From: Calliopsis andreniformis
Taxonomy: Eukaryota; Arthropoda; Insecta; Hymenoptera; Andrenidae
Assembly: GCF_051401765.1 (NCBI RefSeq)
Contig: NC_135073.1
Location: forward strand, 6,820,001-6,884,000
Direction: 5' to 3'
Length of the DNA: 64,000 bases
This document shows, in pieces, positions 23,983-36,431 of the stretch. Made by a program: the position numbers and the translations under genes. Position 1 is the first letter of the stretch; each line of letters begins with the position of its first letter. The notes beneath the pieces were generated by a model that was not told where the DNA came from, searched no databases, and saw nothing but the letters and a program-made list of their open reading frames with translations.

Positions 23983-25966
23983 TTACTTAAATTTCTCAAT
24001 CTGACACGACACATTCGTGCCGAAAAAAGTTGGATATTAACCAGCAACAGAGTCTGAGACACGTTTAAAGTGAATGCTGCACCAGTGCAACATTGGGAGC
24101 TAACGAGTTGATTTGAAAGGTATCACGAGATAAAGTTTCTCAATTTTGATTATTGAATATTGAAATATTGATTAAGACATCGAAGTTGAAGTATAAGTGC
24201 AACTGATTTAAGTACATATAATTCTGATGTCCTTCCATTCAGATACGAATTTATGGTTAAATTTTTTATTTCGTGAAGTTAAAATTGAGAGGTCTTCGTT
24301 AGAGAGAAATCAAAGGAAGAAATCAAGCAGTGTTTAATCTCGACTTTAAAAAACAGAACAATCTTCCTACTTCTACTAACTAGAACTTCTACTTCCTCTG
24401 AGCTACCTCAAACATCTTACCGACACATTACTGAAGTTTTTTGGTAGAAGCTCCATTTCAAATATTGCGTGATACAAAGTGTCAACCGTGTATTACCGAC
24501 ACAGTCAAAGTAACATTTTGCAATAATGAGCAGAAAAGGTTGGACTGCGTGAGTTCCTCGGCATCAAGGTGGCGCGACAAAATAACTATCCCGTCCACGT
24601 TCTATAGAGAAGGCACGAGCACGTCTCACCTGGTGAAATATTATACAGATGTTAGAAGGGAAAAAATGGGCGTCCTGATGGGCGGTCGTTGTGTGCCAGG
24701 ACCGTAAGGCAGTTGTAAAATATTTAGAAGTCATCCCGCCCAGTTGTAAAGTCAGAGCTGGGCACAATGGCTCGTGATCTCTTTCACGGTACTTCACAGT
24801 CTACAATGGCAGACCGTAGTTCGAAAGGTGTGTCAAGATTCTAGTATTCTGCCAGGCCATGTCTTCTGTTTCTTTCGTTACGCTTGGTTTTCAATGCCAC
24901 TCATGAACAGGTAAATGGGTAAGATGGCAATTTTAACGTAGGATTATGAAGATCGTTTAATGTAGAGAAAAAAGTCAATGAGATAATCCGAAGCAGTAAT
25001 TTTTTGAAAAATAAAAATTCATTCAGACTTAAGAAAATATAACTCTTCAATGGAGACTTTTGAATATCATACTGAAAGGTATACCTATAACTTTTTGAAG
25101 AGTTTTTTATAGAAAAAAGTGGCCATGTAATATTTTTCAAGTTCTGGACTCGTGGAGTCCTTCTTAGTAGCTATTCCTGGGGTCAATATAAAACAGAAAT
25201 GACTACCTACTACTTAACAGAGAGACGTTACTTATATTCTACAAAATACAAATCAAAACAGGCAAGGTCAATTTGCCATTTATGACAGGGTATTATAGGT
25301 GGAAAAGTACATTTTATAAGTGTAGTCCTAATTTGACGGCTAGAGTCTACACTACATGTGAAATAAATGTAAAAAAATGAATTGCTTAAATTTATCTCAA
25401 ATAGCGAGGGATACAGTTGCTGGCTCTCGAGCAGCTGATGCTTTGCGCGCCAGGTGATCTAAGAAAAAGACTAAAGGTGACACGTGTCTTGTGGCCAATA
25501 TTGAAGATTTCGTCTCGTGTCGTGGCCACAATTTCGAGCCATTCAAACGTTCCACCTTTTCGCGTGCTACAGCTGTAACAAGATTATAAACTCGAAGGAA
25601 GTTAGCGGTGTCAATAAATCCTGAGCATCGGCATTGTATTTTCTTTCACAGCGAATCTACAGGATCTTGAACCTTCAAATTGAATATCTATTCAAGCCTA
25701 ACAATACCAAGCTCAATAATTTTAACTTTTGTGACTGTTCAGTTCATAATCCTCGACCTCTCCTAAGCATCTTTACATGATGGGAGGAAGCTTAAAAAAA
25801 CTTCAAGTTAATTCTTTGGCTTAATATCAAAATCAAAATTAAAAGCAAACGGATTCTTTATAGATCCACTTCAATAAAAGAACTCCCATTTTTATATATT
25901 AGGTATATCCATATTCATTTCTCGACTCTGAACTTTTATCTCAATTCACGTATTAAGCTTTACTTA
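23983..25966. other. AT-rich DNA with moderately GC-rich patches
   Basis: Patches at about 24,560-24,800 and 25,430-25,590 have more CpG. No exon could be supported; open frames there overlap on both strands and lack known domains. Confidence 0.3.
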
Positions 25967-26415
25967 AAGTAGCACCCCAATTAATCAGGTTTCAATTATT
26001 CATATTCTTCTTTATTTAGAGTTACGACTATTCCGCGTAGCTTCACTAGAAATGCAATAGAATAGCAACCAATTGTGAGTCTAGAATTATGATTCAGTAA
26101 TAGTAAACTAAATATAATACAATTAATTACAAGAAGAATAAGTATCTCAGGTATACGTTTTGTGTCAAATCATGACATAAGTAACTTCTCTAAAAAGCAG
26201 TATCTGGTAATTACAGTAGAAGCTCGATTAACCGAAGTAGCACGAGATTCAAATCTTTTGGCAGCTTTATTTTCTTCAGTAAACTATTATTATCTCACTA
26301 TTTAACCCTCAATTGATATGCTATTGGGCTTTTATTATTATTAAACTGAATATACGCAATTCTAAATAACAGAAATTTTGAATATTCACGTTTCCAATCA
26401 ATTGAGGTGCTACTT
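25967..26415. mobile_element. Foldback element, family G
   Basis: The left end aagtagcaccccaattaatc and the right end inverse gattggggtgctactt-type sequence (ccaatcaattgaggtgctactt) pair. The arms extend inward about 60 bases (catattcttctttatttaga against the inverse of tctaaataacagaaatt). Inside it, at 26,214-26,235, cagtagaagctcgattaacc resembles the terminal repeat of pogo/Tigger-type elements, with no partner found. No coding capacity. Confidence 0.45.
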
Positions 26416-26469
26416 ATCCTTTCGTCCTTCAGCTAAGCTGAAATACTCGATCAAAATACACTCGTGATT

Positions 26470-27130
26470 CACGGATCGCAAGTACGTGCCCTACCACACG
26501 CAAATAAATGAAAAGCTAGTTGAACCTCGCGAAAGCACACGGACGGTTGTCGCGAGGAAGGAATGTCGATGCAGGCTGTTATACTTCGGAGAGGCATTAA
26601 ACGCGGGCGAGGCGGGTATCGAGAGGAAGCAGGCGGCTCACGTTGTAAATTAATGCCTTTAGCTAAATTAATTACGCCAATGGTAATTACACTTAGAACG
26701 CGGCGGTGCATCCTGCTTTGGACAGTGCTAGGCACTTTTTCTATCGGCCCGTTCTTACCTTCCCCGTCTCTCCACCTCGTTCCCTTTTTCTTCCTCTTTA
26801 AGCGTACCTACCAGTCTCTTGCCACAAAGGCAGGGGCGGTGCATGCCAACCTGTTCGACGATAGTCAGCAGCCTCCATTGACTGTCCGTACAAGCGTGAA
26901 ACATGTGTTCGCACACGCACAAATATAATTGGAAATTTTTGCGGAGACCGAGGCGATACAATGTTCCTTCGCCTCTTTCACTTCGCGACACGCATACCAC
27001 GATTCCACTTGTCGGCGAGGATACTATCCAAGAGGATCAAACGTGTTCTGCTTTCCCGCGCTGTGTCCATAGTCATTACCGCGAGCGCAGTGGTGTGCCC
27101 TATGTGGGGGCTCGAAAGAGACTTTATGTG
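26470..27130. promoter_or_regulatory. GC-rich island with TAATTA cluster: candidate conserved regulatory element
   Basis: In a CpG-rich block, 26,645-26,690 holds a dense set of homeodomain-type sites (attaatgc, aaattaattac, ccaatggtaattac). Such sites inside GC-rich sequence are typical of deeply conserved developmental enhancers. Open frames of 80-120 codons on both strands across it do not resemble proteins. Regulatory role is inference. Confidence 0.35.
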
Positions 27131-28019
27131 TTGGCATTTATCGATATCTTTTAGGTTTTGAATATTTTTTGTATTGTTTTTTTATAGTTAATGTTGATGT
27201 GGATAGCAATAGTAATGAAGTTAGAAGACTGAGTATTGTTGTAGTTGGTGGTAAATTCAAGACGATTGTTGTTAGGAGGAAGAAATTTTAGTACTTAGTA
27301 TATTTTAATTTAAAATTACGGGAGGAAAACGTGATAAGTAGAAGACGGATCTTTATGCATTTATAGGAAATTTTAATATGCAGAATGTACAGAATTCATA
27401 TAAGTACCTACTATGCATAAATATAAAATATGAAAAGTTAAATACACATTATAATATTTCGAAGCTGAAGCAAATCTTTAATTAGATTTTATTTCCTTAA
27501 TTAACTATATTTATGAAGACAGAAATCTCTGCTTTTTCTACTTACATTAAAACAAGTAAAATATTCTTCTTTAAATATTATAAAACCAATATATATGAAT
27601 TTATCATACTTTTACTTAATTCAATTGTTATATTGATATTATGGTTTTTATTGTGGTGAACTTCTTAATTTCGTTTGCTGATTATGGTTAACATATAAAC
27701 TTCTAAGTCATTGAACAGAAACGACAATTTGCCGTGTGATCGATGCAATTCCTTTGTAAGAGTAGGATATCGTAACAAATCAGATCAATTGACTACTATT
27801 CATATAAAACAACACTTAACATTTTTATCTGTGACATCGTTAGTCTACATACACTTCTATTCCTAATACATTACGTAAGAATTTCTCTTCAAACGAATTG
27901 ACATATCCATTTCAACGACCAAACATAAAACCCTAACTTTCACACCTCCATCAACTCTAAACTAGAACTCCAAACAAGTATCTCGATCCAGCATAGCACT
28001 TAATCCCAACCTAAATACC
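27131..28019. other. AT-rich non-coding DNA
   Basis: No coding exon, RNA gene or clear repeat recognised. Confidence 0.3.
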
Positions 28020-28279
28020 AACATCATACATAACACAGTTAACCAGCTCTGCATCCTGGCAATCGCATTTGTCACTGCCAGTGATTTCGTGAAAAGCGAG
28101 AGCCTTCAAAACGAACCGAAAATCGCAGGACGCAACGTACCGAAAGGATCGTCTCTCAATACCGTGGCTCTTGGTCCAGCTGGAACAAAGTGGCCGCCCA
28201 CAGCGGGCCTCAGAATCCTCCAACAATGGTCATTTCCGCGGCGACTCGCACAGGGTTGCAAAGGGAAGTGCACAATGTT

Positions 28280-28735
28280 GCTCCGTGAGAGGAGGGAACC
28301 CCCGAAGGCAGAAGGAGCTGGTTCGCAAAGTGAAAAAATCAAAAGCGTGGAGGCATTGGAGGGGGGGAGCAGAACGAGAGGAAAGGACACAGCAGGAAGA
28401 GCAACAGGAAAGGGAGGAACTAGGGGCTAAGGAGGATGGAACGAGGACTCGACACGAAGTCAGCTTCACGAGCTACGAGGTCTCAGATATCGAAGGATGC
28501 GAGGGGAGGCTAAGGGTAGGGGAGGCCAGCGACAAAATGGTAAAGAGATAGGGAGAGGAGCGTGGAAGAGGAAAGGGAAAAGAGAGGACGACAGGTACGT
28601 AGGTAGAGATACAGTGAAAGAAAGGAGGAAAGAAACGGAGGAAGAAGGATAGAGGTGAAGAAAGAGGGTCGAGAAGGAAGAGGCGATGGTGGATGGCGGA
28701 GGAGGGAAGAGGAGGACCGTTTGTCGGACATACCT
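28280..28735 (+). repeat. Long polypurine tract (G/A-rich on the + strand)
   Basis: For about 450 bases the + strand is dominated by G and A (ggaagaggaaagggaaaag, gaaagaaaggaggaaagaaa and similar), with few pyrimidine breaks. The opposite strand is correspondingly C/T-rich, giving misleading Ser/Leu/Pro-rich open frames. Such tracts can form triplex (H-DNA) or bind GAGA-type factors. It is not a clean microsatellite. Confidence 0.6.
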
Positions 28736-28756
28736 CGGGGCCACCCTGGCGTCTAA

Positions 28757-29048
28757 TTACGTGTAATGCACTCTCGGCTTGTCAGCCTCGAGTTGCCGCC
28801 AGAGGAGAGCCGGGCGAAAAACTCGGGTCGCGCAACGGCAAAACCCTGACGATCGCGGGGACGCGGTGCTATGTCCGGCACGCTCGGACCCACACGACGA
28901 AGACGACTGGGACACGAGGTGCTGCCTGACGAGGACGGTGAAGACCACGTTCCCCAGGACGTCGATCCTCACGTGCACGGGAATATCGTGTCCTTTCCGC
29001 TCGGTCCACGTCCTGGTCCCATGGAATGCCACTGCCACCTTCCAACTG
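28757..29048 (-). CDS. Candidate coding exon, product unknown
   Basis: On the minus strand an acceptor-like tcttcattttag at about 29,049-29,060 is followed by an open frame of 96 codons ending in TAA (28,757-28,759). It begins SWKVAVAFHGTRTW and continues with VHVRIDVLGNVVFTVLV, an alternating hydrophobic pattern like a beta strand. Third codon positions in the first half are mostly G or C, more so than positions one and two, which favours real coding. The second half is less convincing, so a donor within it is possible. I do not recognise the family. A plus-strand frame is also open here (28,871-29,095). It could equally be non-coding GC-rich DNA. Confidence 0.22.
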
Positions 29049-29059
29049 CTAAAATGAAG

Positions 29060-32000
29060 ATGTGCTCTTCACTCTATTCCAATGACCCGATATGATCTTC
29101 AGCTATAGGTCTCAATTGTCGTATATTCAGATATACTGTACGGGTTATGATATAGTGCTGTTGTAAATTAAAGTTTAGTATGTTTTTGATTTAGGGTGTT
29201 GTATTTTATTGTATGCCTTCCAGTGACTTTTGGACAATGATGGAAAATATATAAAAAGTTAGAATTGTACAGTAGAAGGTAGCACTCTTATATGAGATGT
29301 TCATTTGCAAAATCGACTAACTTCACAAATCAAAAATATTTATAGAATTTATTTTCAATATAAAAAATGGATCATTTATCAAGTGCGCTGGCACTAAGAC
29401 TTTGCAAAATTTAAAAAGTGGAATTAAGCACTTTGGCCTGTGAATGTTTCATATATCTCAGCAATAATGAAAGGGTTAAAATTCTACACAATGATAATAA
29501 CTAATTTTATTATTATATAATGAAAAATATTGTTTACAGTGTTTACTTTAACACTTGACCGATTTTTCAACCTCGCTATGTCTATAGCTCATACTGCACT
29601 AGATAAAAAAGATTCTCGAAAGGACTTTTTCTTCTTTTACTAATTATCAAGAAATACTTTTTAGGTACAATTGATCAGTGCTGTAGTCTTCAGGAATATT
29701 TTAAACAGGGATTCTCACTGAACTAATAAAAAGTGATGTTATTTAGGAGCTGCTCGTGGGAACATTATAAGCATGAACAGTTTAAAATTTCAATAAGTTA
29801 CTCAAACTTAATTCCAGGGCAATTTTTAAGTGTTTTTAACTTCTGTAAATTAATTTAAAATAAACTCCGATACATTAACACAGTTATAGACACACAGTTA
29901 CAATAAATTTAAAAATATAGATAGACTAAATAATCCCTCTTCAAAACAATGTATCATTGAGCAATCGTGGGTGGTATGGATATTAAAACATTGAAACAGC
30001 TCGACATCATAATTTCGCCGACCAAACGGCCCAGATGATTTCACCTACTTTGACATCATGACGCTTAATCTTTTCGGGGCCCTGAAACTGGCGTCCTTTA
30101 ATTGCGAGATGACCTGTTCGAGGTCTTCCAAAGAACCGACATGGAGTCATCCGGCGGCACGGGGATCACGATGTCGATCATTTAGCGTAGCTAAGATCTG
30201 TCGGTACAAGTTTTTTGTCGCGGTGGCTTATTATGAATAATGATTTATATCTTGCCCGAAGGGGTGTTCTGTATTGAGTGAACTGGCCGCGCTGCAGGGG
30301 CGAAATAAAGATAGACACAAAGGGGTCGTAATGGTGGAAAGGAGACCGATCGAGGGGTTAATAACGGTCGCGTGTTGTAATACCTGCCATTATCCACAAA
30401 CCAACCGTCTAACAAGCTACCTGCTAATAATACACGACAAGCACGGCACACACGATCACCTGCGTGATCTTTTTACTTGAATCCGCTCAAATTTTTGTCA
30501 TTGCGATACCTAATCACCTACACAATGTTCCAAGACGATCGATCAGAATGGATGGAGGCCTAATGACGATTGTAAATGAAGTGTTCGAATAGTGATGGAG
30601 GAAATGTGTTCTTACGAGAATAATACAGTTATGGTGGTGAAAGAAAATGTATGGTAGAAATTATTTTGAAGACATGAATAAGGAAGTTTGGAAATAAAAC
30701 TTTGTTAAGGATCTCTTATTTTTTCACGTTCAACTTTTGAGGTAATATAATTGTAACAATTTGTAGGATAAATGGGTAATATCCTTGTTACGTTAATAAC
30801 TCATCGATAAATGTACATTAATGTATATTATTGGAAAACAGTTAAACAGGTACTTGACCTGCGATAATACTTCTTGCGTTTTTATACAATAAAAAAATAC
30901 AAATAATTACAAAATATAATTTTCAATAGAAAATTAATTTTAAAAGAGATGACTAAGCAATAAATAGTAAAATTTAAGAATAATGCGATTTTAAACAAAT
31001 TACTCATACATATTTTCTGATCCATAGCTATTAAGTTTGTAAAAGTGTTACTGTATTATACATGATTCAAAACATAAGTGAACAACAGTTATGCTGCTGT
31101 TACTAATAAATTTCCCTGAGGATATTGCATATTGTATAGCAGCAGTACAGCAGTAGCGTAACAGTAGCATAGTAGTAAGTTACTACTAGCAGCAGTATAG
31201 TAGTAGTATATGTAGTAGTATAATATTGATAATATAAATTTCAAACTAGAACCCTAATTGAGGACGTTTCTGAAAAAAGAAATAGACCTATGGACCCCTT
31301 TTCAGTAAATCATCTTTAATGAACTGCGATACATCTAAAAATATTCCCCTAAAATTTAAACGTAATATTTCAACAATTAAGATAAATACAGGACTTTTAT
31401 TTGCTCGTATATGCTCGTAACAATTATTGTTAGTTAATTCAGAAAAAACACCGATACCCAGGTCAGTACCGATTACTGGGTACTTCACCTTACATTAAAA
31501 TCTCTCCTATTATAAATTTCACCTAATTATAATATTCTATTAATAATTCATTATCATATATGGTTCGATAAATCTAAGCACAAACAGCTGACCATTCCCT
31601 TACTCAATCTATTCTTCGAATTAACACTCGATGTAGAAAGTTGAAGATGAAGCAAATCAAGCTTGTTGGCGCAGGAGTGCAAGTAGGCGGCGTGATCCTT
31701 ACAAAAGGCACTCGACAAAAGTCAATCAGTAGCGGAACAGTTACATCCGGTTGAATGGACCGCTTCGATTGGCTTCCCTTTGCACGACCCTGCTCCGCCT
31801 GTCATCGACCGACGATCCACGAGCAAAAGAATCAAGCGGCTAAAGAGGACGAGGAACGCGAAGGAGCAGCTTTTACGAGTCGCAAAATAACAGGGCGCAA
31901 CTATGACCATCGACCTCCCACCAACAGTTTTCCTTCGCCCACCACCTTTCCCCTTCCTCTCTCAATTAGAATAGAGAGATTTCTTTATGGCCTACTTAAT

Positions 32001-34290
32001 ACGACATGGGCGATGTAATTGGTTGATGGACGAAATTTGTACATATTTTTTGATAATTTAAACCTTTGTGGACAGGACTATTTAATTTTGAATGGAAAAA
32101 TGGAACACTTTCAGGGACATTTAGAATTTGCTGAATGATTTGATTTGCTATTTTGTTATAGTTTCTTTCATTCTTGCACTTTCAATGTTTAAATGTGATT
32201 TGCTCCAAACCACATACTTAAATAAGTGTTTTCTATTTATTAATTTGTTTTATAGAGCAAACAAGGCCCTATGTGGTACAAAAAAATTCTATTAAAAAAT
32301 GGAAATTTATTCTTCAAAACATGTATTCAAATCTCAGTAATAGTAACACTCTAACAGATTCATAACACATGCACTACTCTATTTTTAAAAATTAGGAACA
32401 TACAAAACAAGTCTTTCAACAAATTTCTTCTAGCGCTCAGCAAAAGTTCACGTAAATAAAATAAAATAAAAATAAAACTACGCAAACAAAATTTAAAACT
32501 TGCATAAAGTTTCACCCTACTTTACTGATAAGTTTGTATGCAACTACATTACGCCCAGATGCTCCACTTTTCACCTTATTTCCGTCTTTGAAAGCTACTT
32601 ACCACTGGGGTGGATCGTTCGATCATTGTTCACGAGACAATGGCGTAGAAATGACGTAGCTAGAAGTCTCCCAGTCGTTTTATCGGGAAAATGGTTTTCC
32701 TCCATCTATGCGTGTAAACAGCGTGTCTGTGCTCCCGGTCGAATGCAATTACGGATCGGGGCCGGACCGAGAAAAACGCCCAGTGCATCGCTTGCCAATT
32801 ACTGGAAGGAAAGGCAAAGGAGGCACCAATTTGCTGCTAACTTCTCTGGGCGAAGGGCGGAAGCGGCACGGAAGGGTGTGGCGGCATTTGACGATCGCGA
32901 ATCGCATGAGAGCTCTCATGGATGCGAAGTGAACCGAGTGTAATCATGCTTTATTAAACTTTCGATGACTACACAGGATGCCTACTGAAGAAAGACAGAA
33001 GCTGACAGCAACGAAGGAAGGAGTGACTGATTGCAGCGAGAAGAATGATCAGAGCTGTCTAGGATGTTCTGCTCCGTTTCAATTATTAGGATGAACTCTT
33101 ACGTCACAGTTTGGGAGTGGTTGAGTTTATGTCAAGTTTAATTCAATAAAATTCAACCTTGTGAAAGATGTGTTAGATGATATGCTAGTTAGTGCCTTGC
33201 ACGGGGACTATTAATAATAGTGACCTATGTGGAAGACACTTTGTACACTTTCAATATTCTTGTTTTGTAATATACTTTGGGTCTAATAATAGGTTCATTT
33301 GTTTTCAAGTGTATTAATAGATTATTAAAAAGAATTTTGTTACAACAATATACTTAATTTATTCAGATAAGAAAATGTGCAGATTAAAAGTGAGTCCATG
33401 AGTAATTCCTATATGATCCTCGAGTTTTAAAAACATTTTCTTTCACATTTTGTGTAAAAATTGGCTTATAATTAGATTGTGATAGCTTTTAAAGTGAATA
33501 GTTCAAGTTTGTAATAGTTCATGTGATCTTTCTACTATCACTGTGTTATGACAAGTGCTTCATGCTCATTATCGCATATTATTTTTAGAGCTTTGTAACT
33601 TGAACGGTTTTTTTTATCATTGACGTAACGGCAGGCCTTGCATGTCTACTTTTACTATGAACACACATATCTGTTTCCGTTGCTACACGGTGATCAACCA
33701 TGAGTCTTTTACCTCTAACATAACGTAGGACTATTTCAGCACGTAATGATTTTATTTTCGCGTAGAAAATCATTACTTTCAACTCGAAGAAAGTTGCTTA
33801 TAGTGGTTAGGAGTTTCTGAAATACAATTTAGTGTCTTGTGCAATTCAGAAAACAAACAACACAAACCCATAAATAAAAATACAATGATTTACCTATATT
33901 GTTTTCTTAATTATTGTGAGTATACTTGTTACTTTGTAATATATTTTTTGCTCCAATACCTATATACTTCTCCATTAACCCTTTACTGCAGCACGTACCT
34001 ACCCAACGCCAATCCCATTTAGGTATACATTAGATATAAGTACATAAAGCAATTCATTATGAGTAATATTAATACAAATTCCTACTGCTGTACTACAGGT
34101 TTGACAACAAATTTATTTCAAAACTGAGACAAGGGTGCCCAACGTGGTACCAGAAATTTTACTACACATTTTTCGTTATTAATAAAGGAAAATGGTTTTA
34201 TGGTATTGAATTATTACTTTATTCTCAAGACTCATTGAACCTCTCAAAACTTTTAAAACTGTCAAGACTTTCAAGATACAAAAGCTTTCA
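29060..34290. other. AT-rich non-coding DNA with three GC-rich islands
   Basis: Islands lie at about 30,010-30,480, 31,640-32,020 and 32,620-32,950. Each has short open frames on both strands with no recognisable domain. The 32.7 kb island carries gcaattacgg and gccaattactgg strings. A trinucleotide (AGT/AGC) repeat covers about 31,137-31,222. No gene could be supported. Confidence 0.3.
31137..31222. repeat. Imperfect (AGT)n / (AGC)n trinucleotide repeat
   Basis: Runs of agcagtacagcagtagcg, acagtagcatagtagtaag and agcagtatagtagtagtata form an impure trinucleotide microsatellite. No coding context. Confidence 0.6.
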
Positions 34291-34450
34291 AGACTTTTAA
34301 GACTCAAGATCTATCAAAACTCAATATTCAAGGTTTATCAAGACTTTCAAGACTCAAGATCTATCAAAAGTCAATATTCAAGGATTATTAAGACTTTCAA
34401 GACTCAAGATCTATCAAAAGTCAATATTCAAAGCTTATCAAGATTTTCAG
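34291..34450. repeat. Minisatellite, 50-base unit, about 3.2 copies
   Basis: The unit contains agactttcaagactcaagat, then ctatcaaaagtcaatattca and a variable tail (aggtttatca, aggattatta, aagcttatca). gactcaagat starts at 34,301, 34,351 and 34,401, an exact period of 50. Upstream, from about 34,227, degenerate tcaagact-type pieces suggest that the array grew from an 8-base motif. Confidence 0.8.
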
Positions 34451-35109
34451 GAGTTCTAAGCTTCGAAATAAGCTGAAGAGATTCGAATTCTTCGTTATCC
34501 ATACAGTGTGTAATAAGTGGGCAATACTTCAAAGACTGTCTCAGCACCTAAAAATAATGAAGACAGTTCATATAAATATATGTTCCATTTGACTTTGTTT
34601 ACGAGATATAGCGAGTTTCGTGTTCTGTCATTCAGTATATGATTACTTTTACAGGAGATGCTCAAAATGACTACCTTGCATTCCAGCGCATGTTTGGAAA
34701 CGCTTCGTCATCGATGTGACTACTCTTCCAATACACTTGTCTAAATCCTTGTTCAATTTTGCATCAGAGTATTTTAACAGTTTAAACAGACCTTGTATAC
34801 ACTAAAGATTAGTATCAAGTATCTCCGTATGTCTCGTAAACGAAACCAAATAAGACACATATTCATCTGAACTTTTTTCATTAATTTTAGATTCTGAATG
34901 AGTCCCTGAAGCATTGCACACTTGTCACGAGACACCTTGAACATATAAATTCAAATCGATTCGAAGTTTCTCAATTGTCATCACTAAACAAAGCTAGATA
35001 TTTCCATTCATGAAACACAGACTATTAATCACGTCCTTTAGCGATAAAACTGAAATATTTACCCAAACCAGAGTCAATTAACTTGGCTTCTAAAACTCTG
35101 AAACAATAC

Positions 35110-35588
35110 CTACTCGCAAATTGACGAGACCACTCGCATAGCAAACCCTCCAGGTAGATATCTGATTGTTAATCGGCCCCATTGAGCATCCGCGGAGGCA
35201 TCAAATACATAAACATCGACAGAGGAGCACGCTGAGCGGACAAGACGGAGACAGAGGCACCTTTTGAAGAATTCGCTGGCATACAGATCGCTCGTTTCGA
35301 GGACGCGAGGAGCGAGAATGAAGCAACGTGGGTGTGAGAGACGAGTGAATGGAGTCGGGCAAGTAATCGAAAATGCGATGCGAGTGCCAACGCCGGCGGT
35401 CTTTGTCGGCGAGCCTGCACGGGCAAATGCAAAAGGCATGAATGTAGCTGAAACGGCACGAGCCGGCACGAAAGGCGTACGGTAGAGAGCGACGTCTGCT
35501 GACGCAGTCCGGGGCTTCCTCTTTGGCCAGACTTCCTGTCGGAAACGATCGTCGCGATTCGCGCGAGCTGAACGTTCATGCCAATATT
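35110..35588. other. GC-rich island, unresolved
   Basis: CpG-rich block of nearly 480 bases with long overlapping open frames on both strands (over 110 codons on the minus strand) and no recognisable domain. It includes tgctgacgcag at about 35,497-35,507, a partial Maf-type site. It may be a 5' exon or a regulatory element. Confidence 0.25.
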
Positions 35589-35940
35589 ATGATTATACTC
35601 TCGATCGATAGCAAAGATTCGGTACAGGGGAACACATGGAATTTTTCACACTCTAATCACCTGTCTCATTATTTTACTACTTACTTGATTGGTTGGAAAC
35701 GAAGAGTTAGTTTTAAGAAGCATTGTACACTATGGTGCATAAGTATTTGGAGACTTTCACATTTATGATTAAACTCTCGATCGATAGCAAAGATTCGGTA
35801 CAGGGAAACACATCGAATTTTTCACACTCTAATCACCTGTCTCATTATTTTACTACTTATTTGATTTATTCAAAACGAAGAGTTAGTTTTAAGAAGCATT
35901 GTACACTATGGTGCATAAGTATTTGGAGACTTTCACATTT
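35589..35940. repeat. Tandem duplication, 2 x 176 bases, carrying a Tc1-like terminal sequence
   Basis: Unit 1 is 35,589-35,764 and unit 2 is 35,765-35,940. They differ at only a few positions, mostly near 35,690 and 35,866. Each unit contains tacactatggtgcataagta followed by tttggagac (35,726-35,754 and 35,902-35,930). This resembles the terminal inverted repeat of Tc1/mariner-type elements after a TA target. No opposite end was found nearby. Confidence 0.75.
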
Positions 35941-36326
35941 ATTGGAAACGCATGAAATACCTACACTTTTTTATTTATACTAATTGATATTTTAATGTTA
36001 GTTATTCTCGTCGGTATTTGTGAACATTATGTAATTATCTGAGATGAGATTTGTAGTTAAACCTATACTACACAATTTTAATTGGTGTATTTTACACATT
36101 TCAATAACATGAAAGTGTTCAAAGCCTTACATATGGTAGTGTATGCTTTGTATAGGGTTATCAAATAAATTGGTGGAATTTTATATTAAGTAGGTCAACA
36201 TATTGAATTTTAAAAAATTGTAGAGATATGTTGTCGCCTGATTAAGAGAAAATATTTGAACGCCAGAATGTATAAGTGATTTTTGATTAATAGTAAATGT
36301 TCAGTTAGGTAAACTTTTTATCAGAG

Positions 36327-36431
36327 AACCGAATTGATCAACACAAAGTCGATCAAAATTGTGGTTTCAATTTAATTGAAATTGAATTTACACGGACAAC
36401 TTTGATCAACTTTCGGTTGATCAATTTAGTT
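36327..36431. repeat. Imperfect hairpin repeat with TTGATCAAC motifs
   Basis: The arms 36,327-36,362 and 36,396-36,431 pair at about 30 of 36 positions. attgatcaac occurs in the left arm, and ttgatcaac and gttgatcaat in the right. The loop is itself partly self-complementary (tcaatttaattgaaattgaa). It could be a small foldback element. Confidence 0.45.

Noticed and set aside
26469..27161. Open frames of 80-120 codons on both strands
   Set aside because: Composition changes along the frame, there is no splice support, and the dense TAATTA sites suggest regulatory DNA.
28106..28744. Ser/Leu/Pro-rich minus-strand and Arg/Glu/Gly-rich plus-strand open frames
   Set aside because: A direct product of the polypurine tract; the composition follows strand asymmetry rather than a protein fold.
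32500..32943. Plus-strand open frame of 147 codons
   Set aside because: It starts without an ATG, runs from AT-rich into GC-rich sequence with changing composition, and shows no domain or splice signals.
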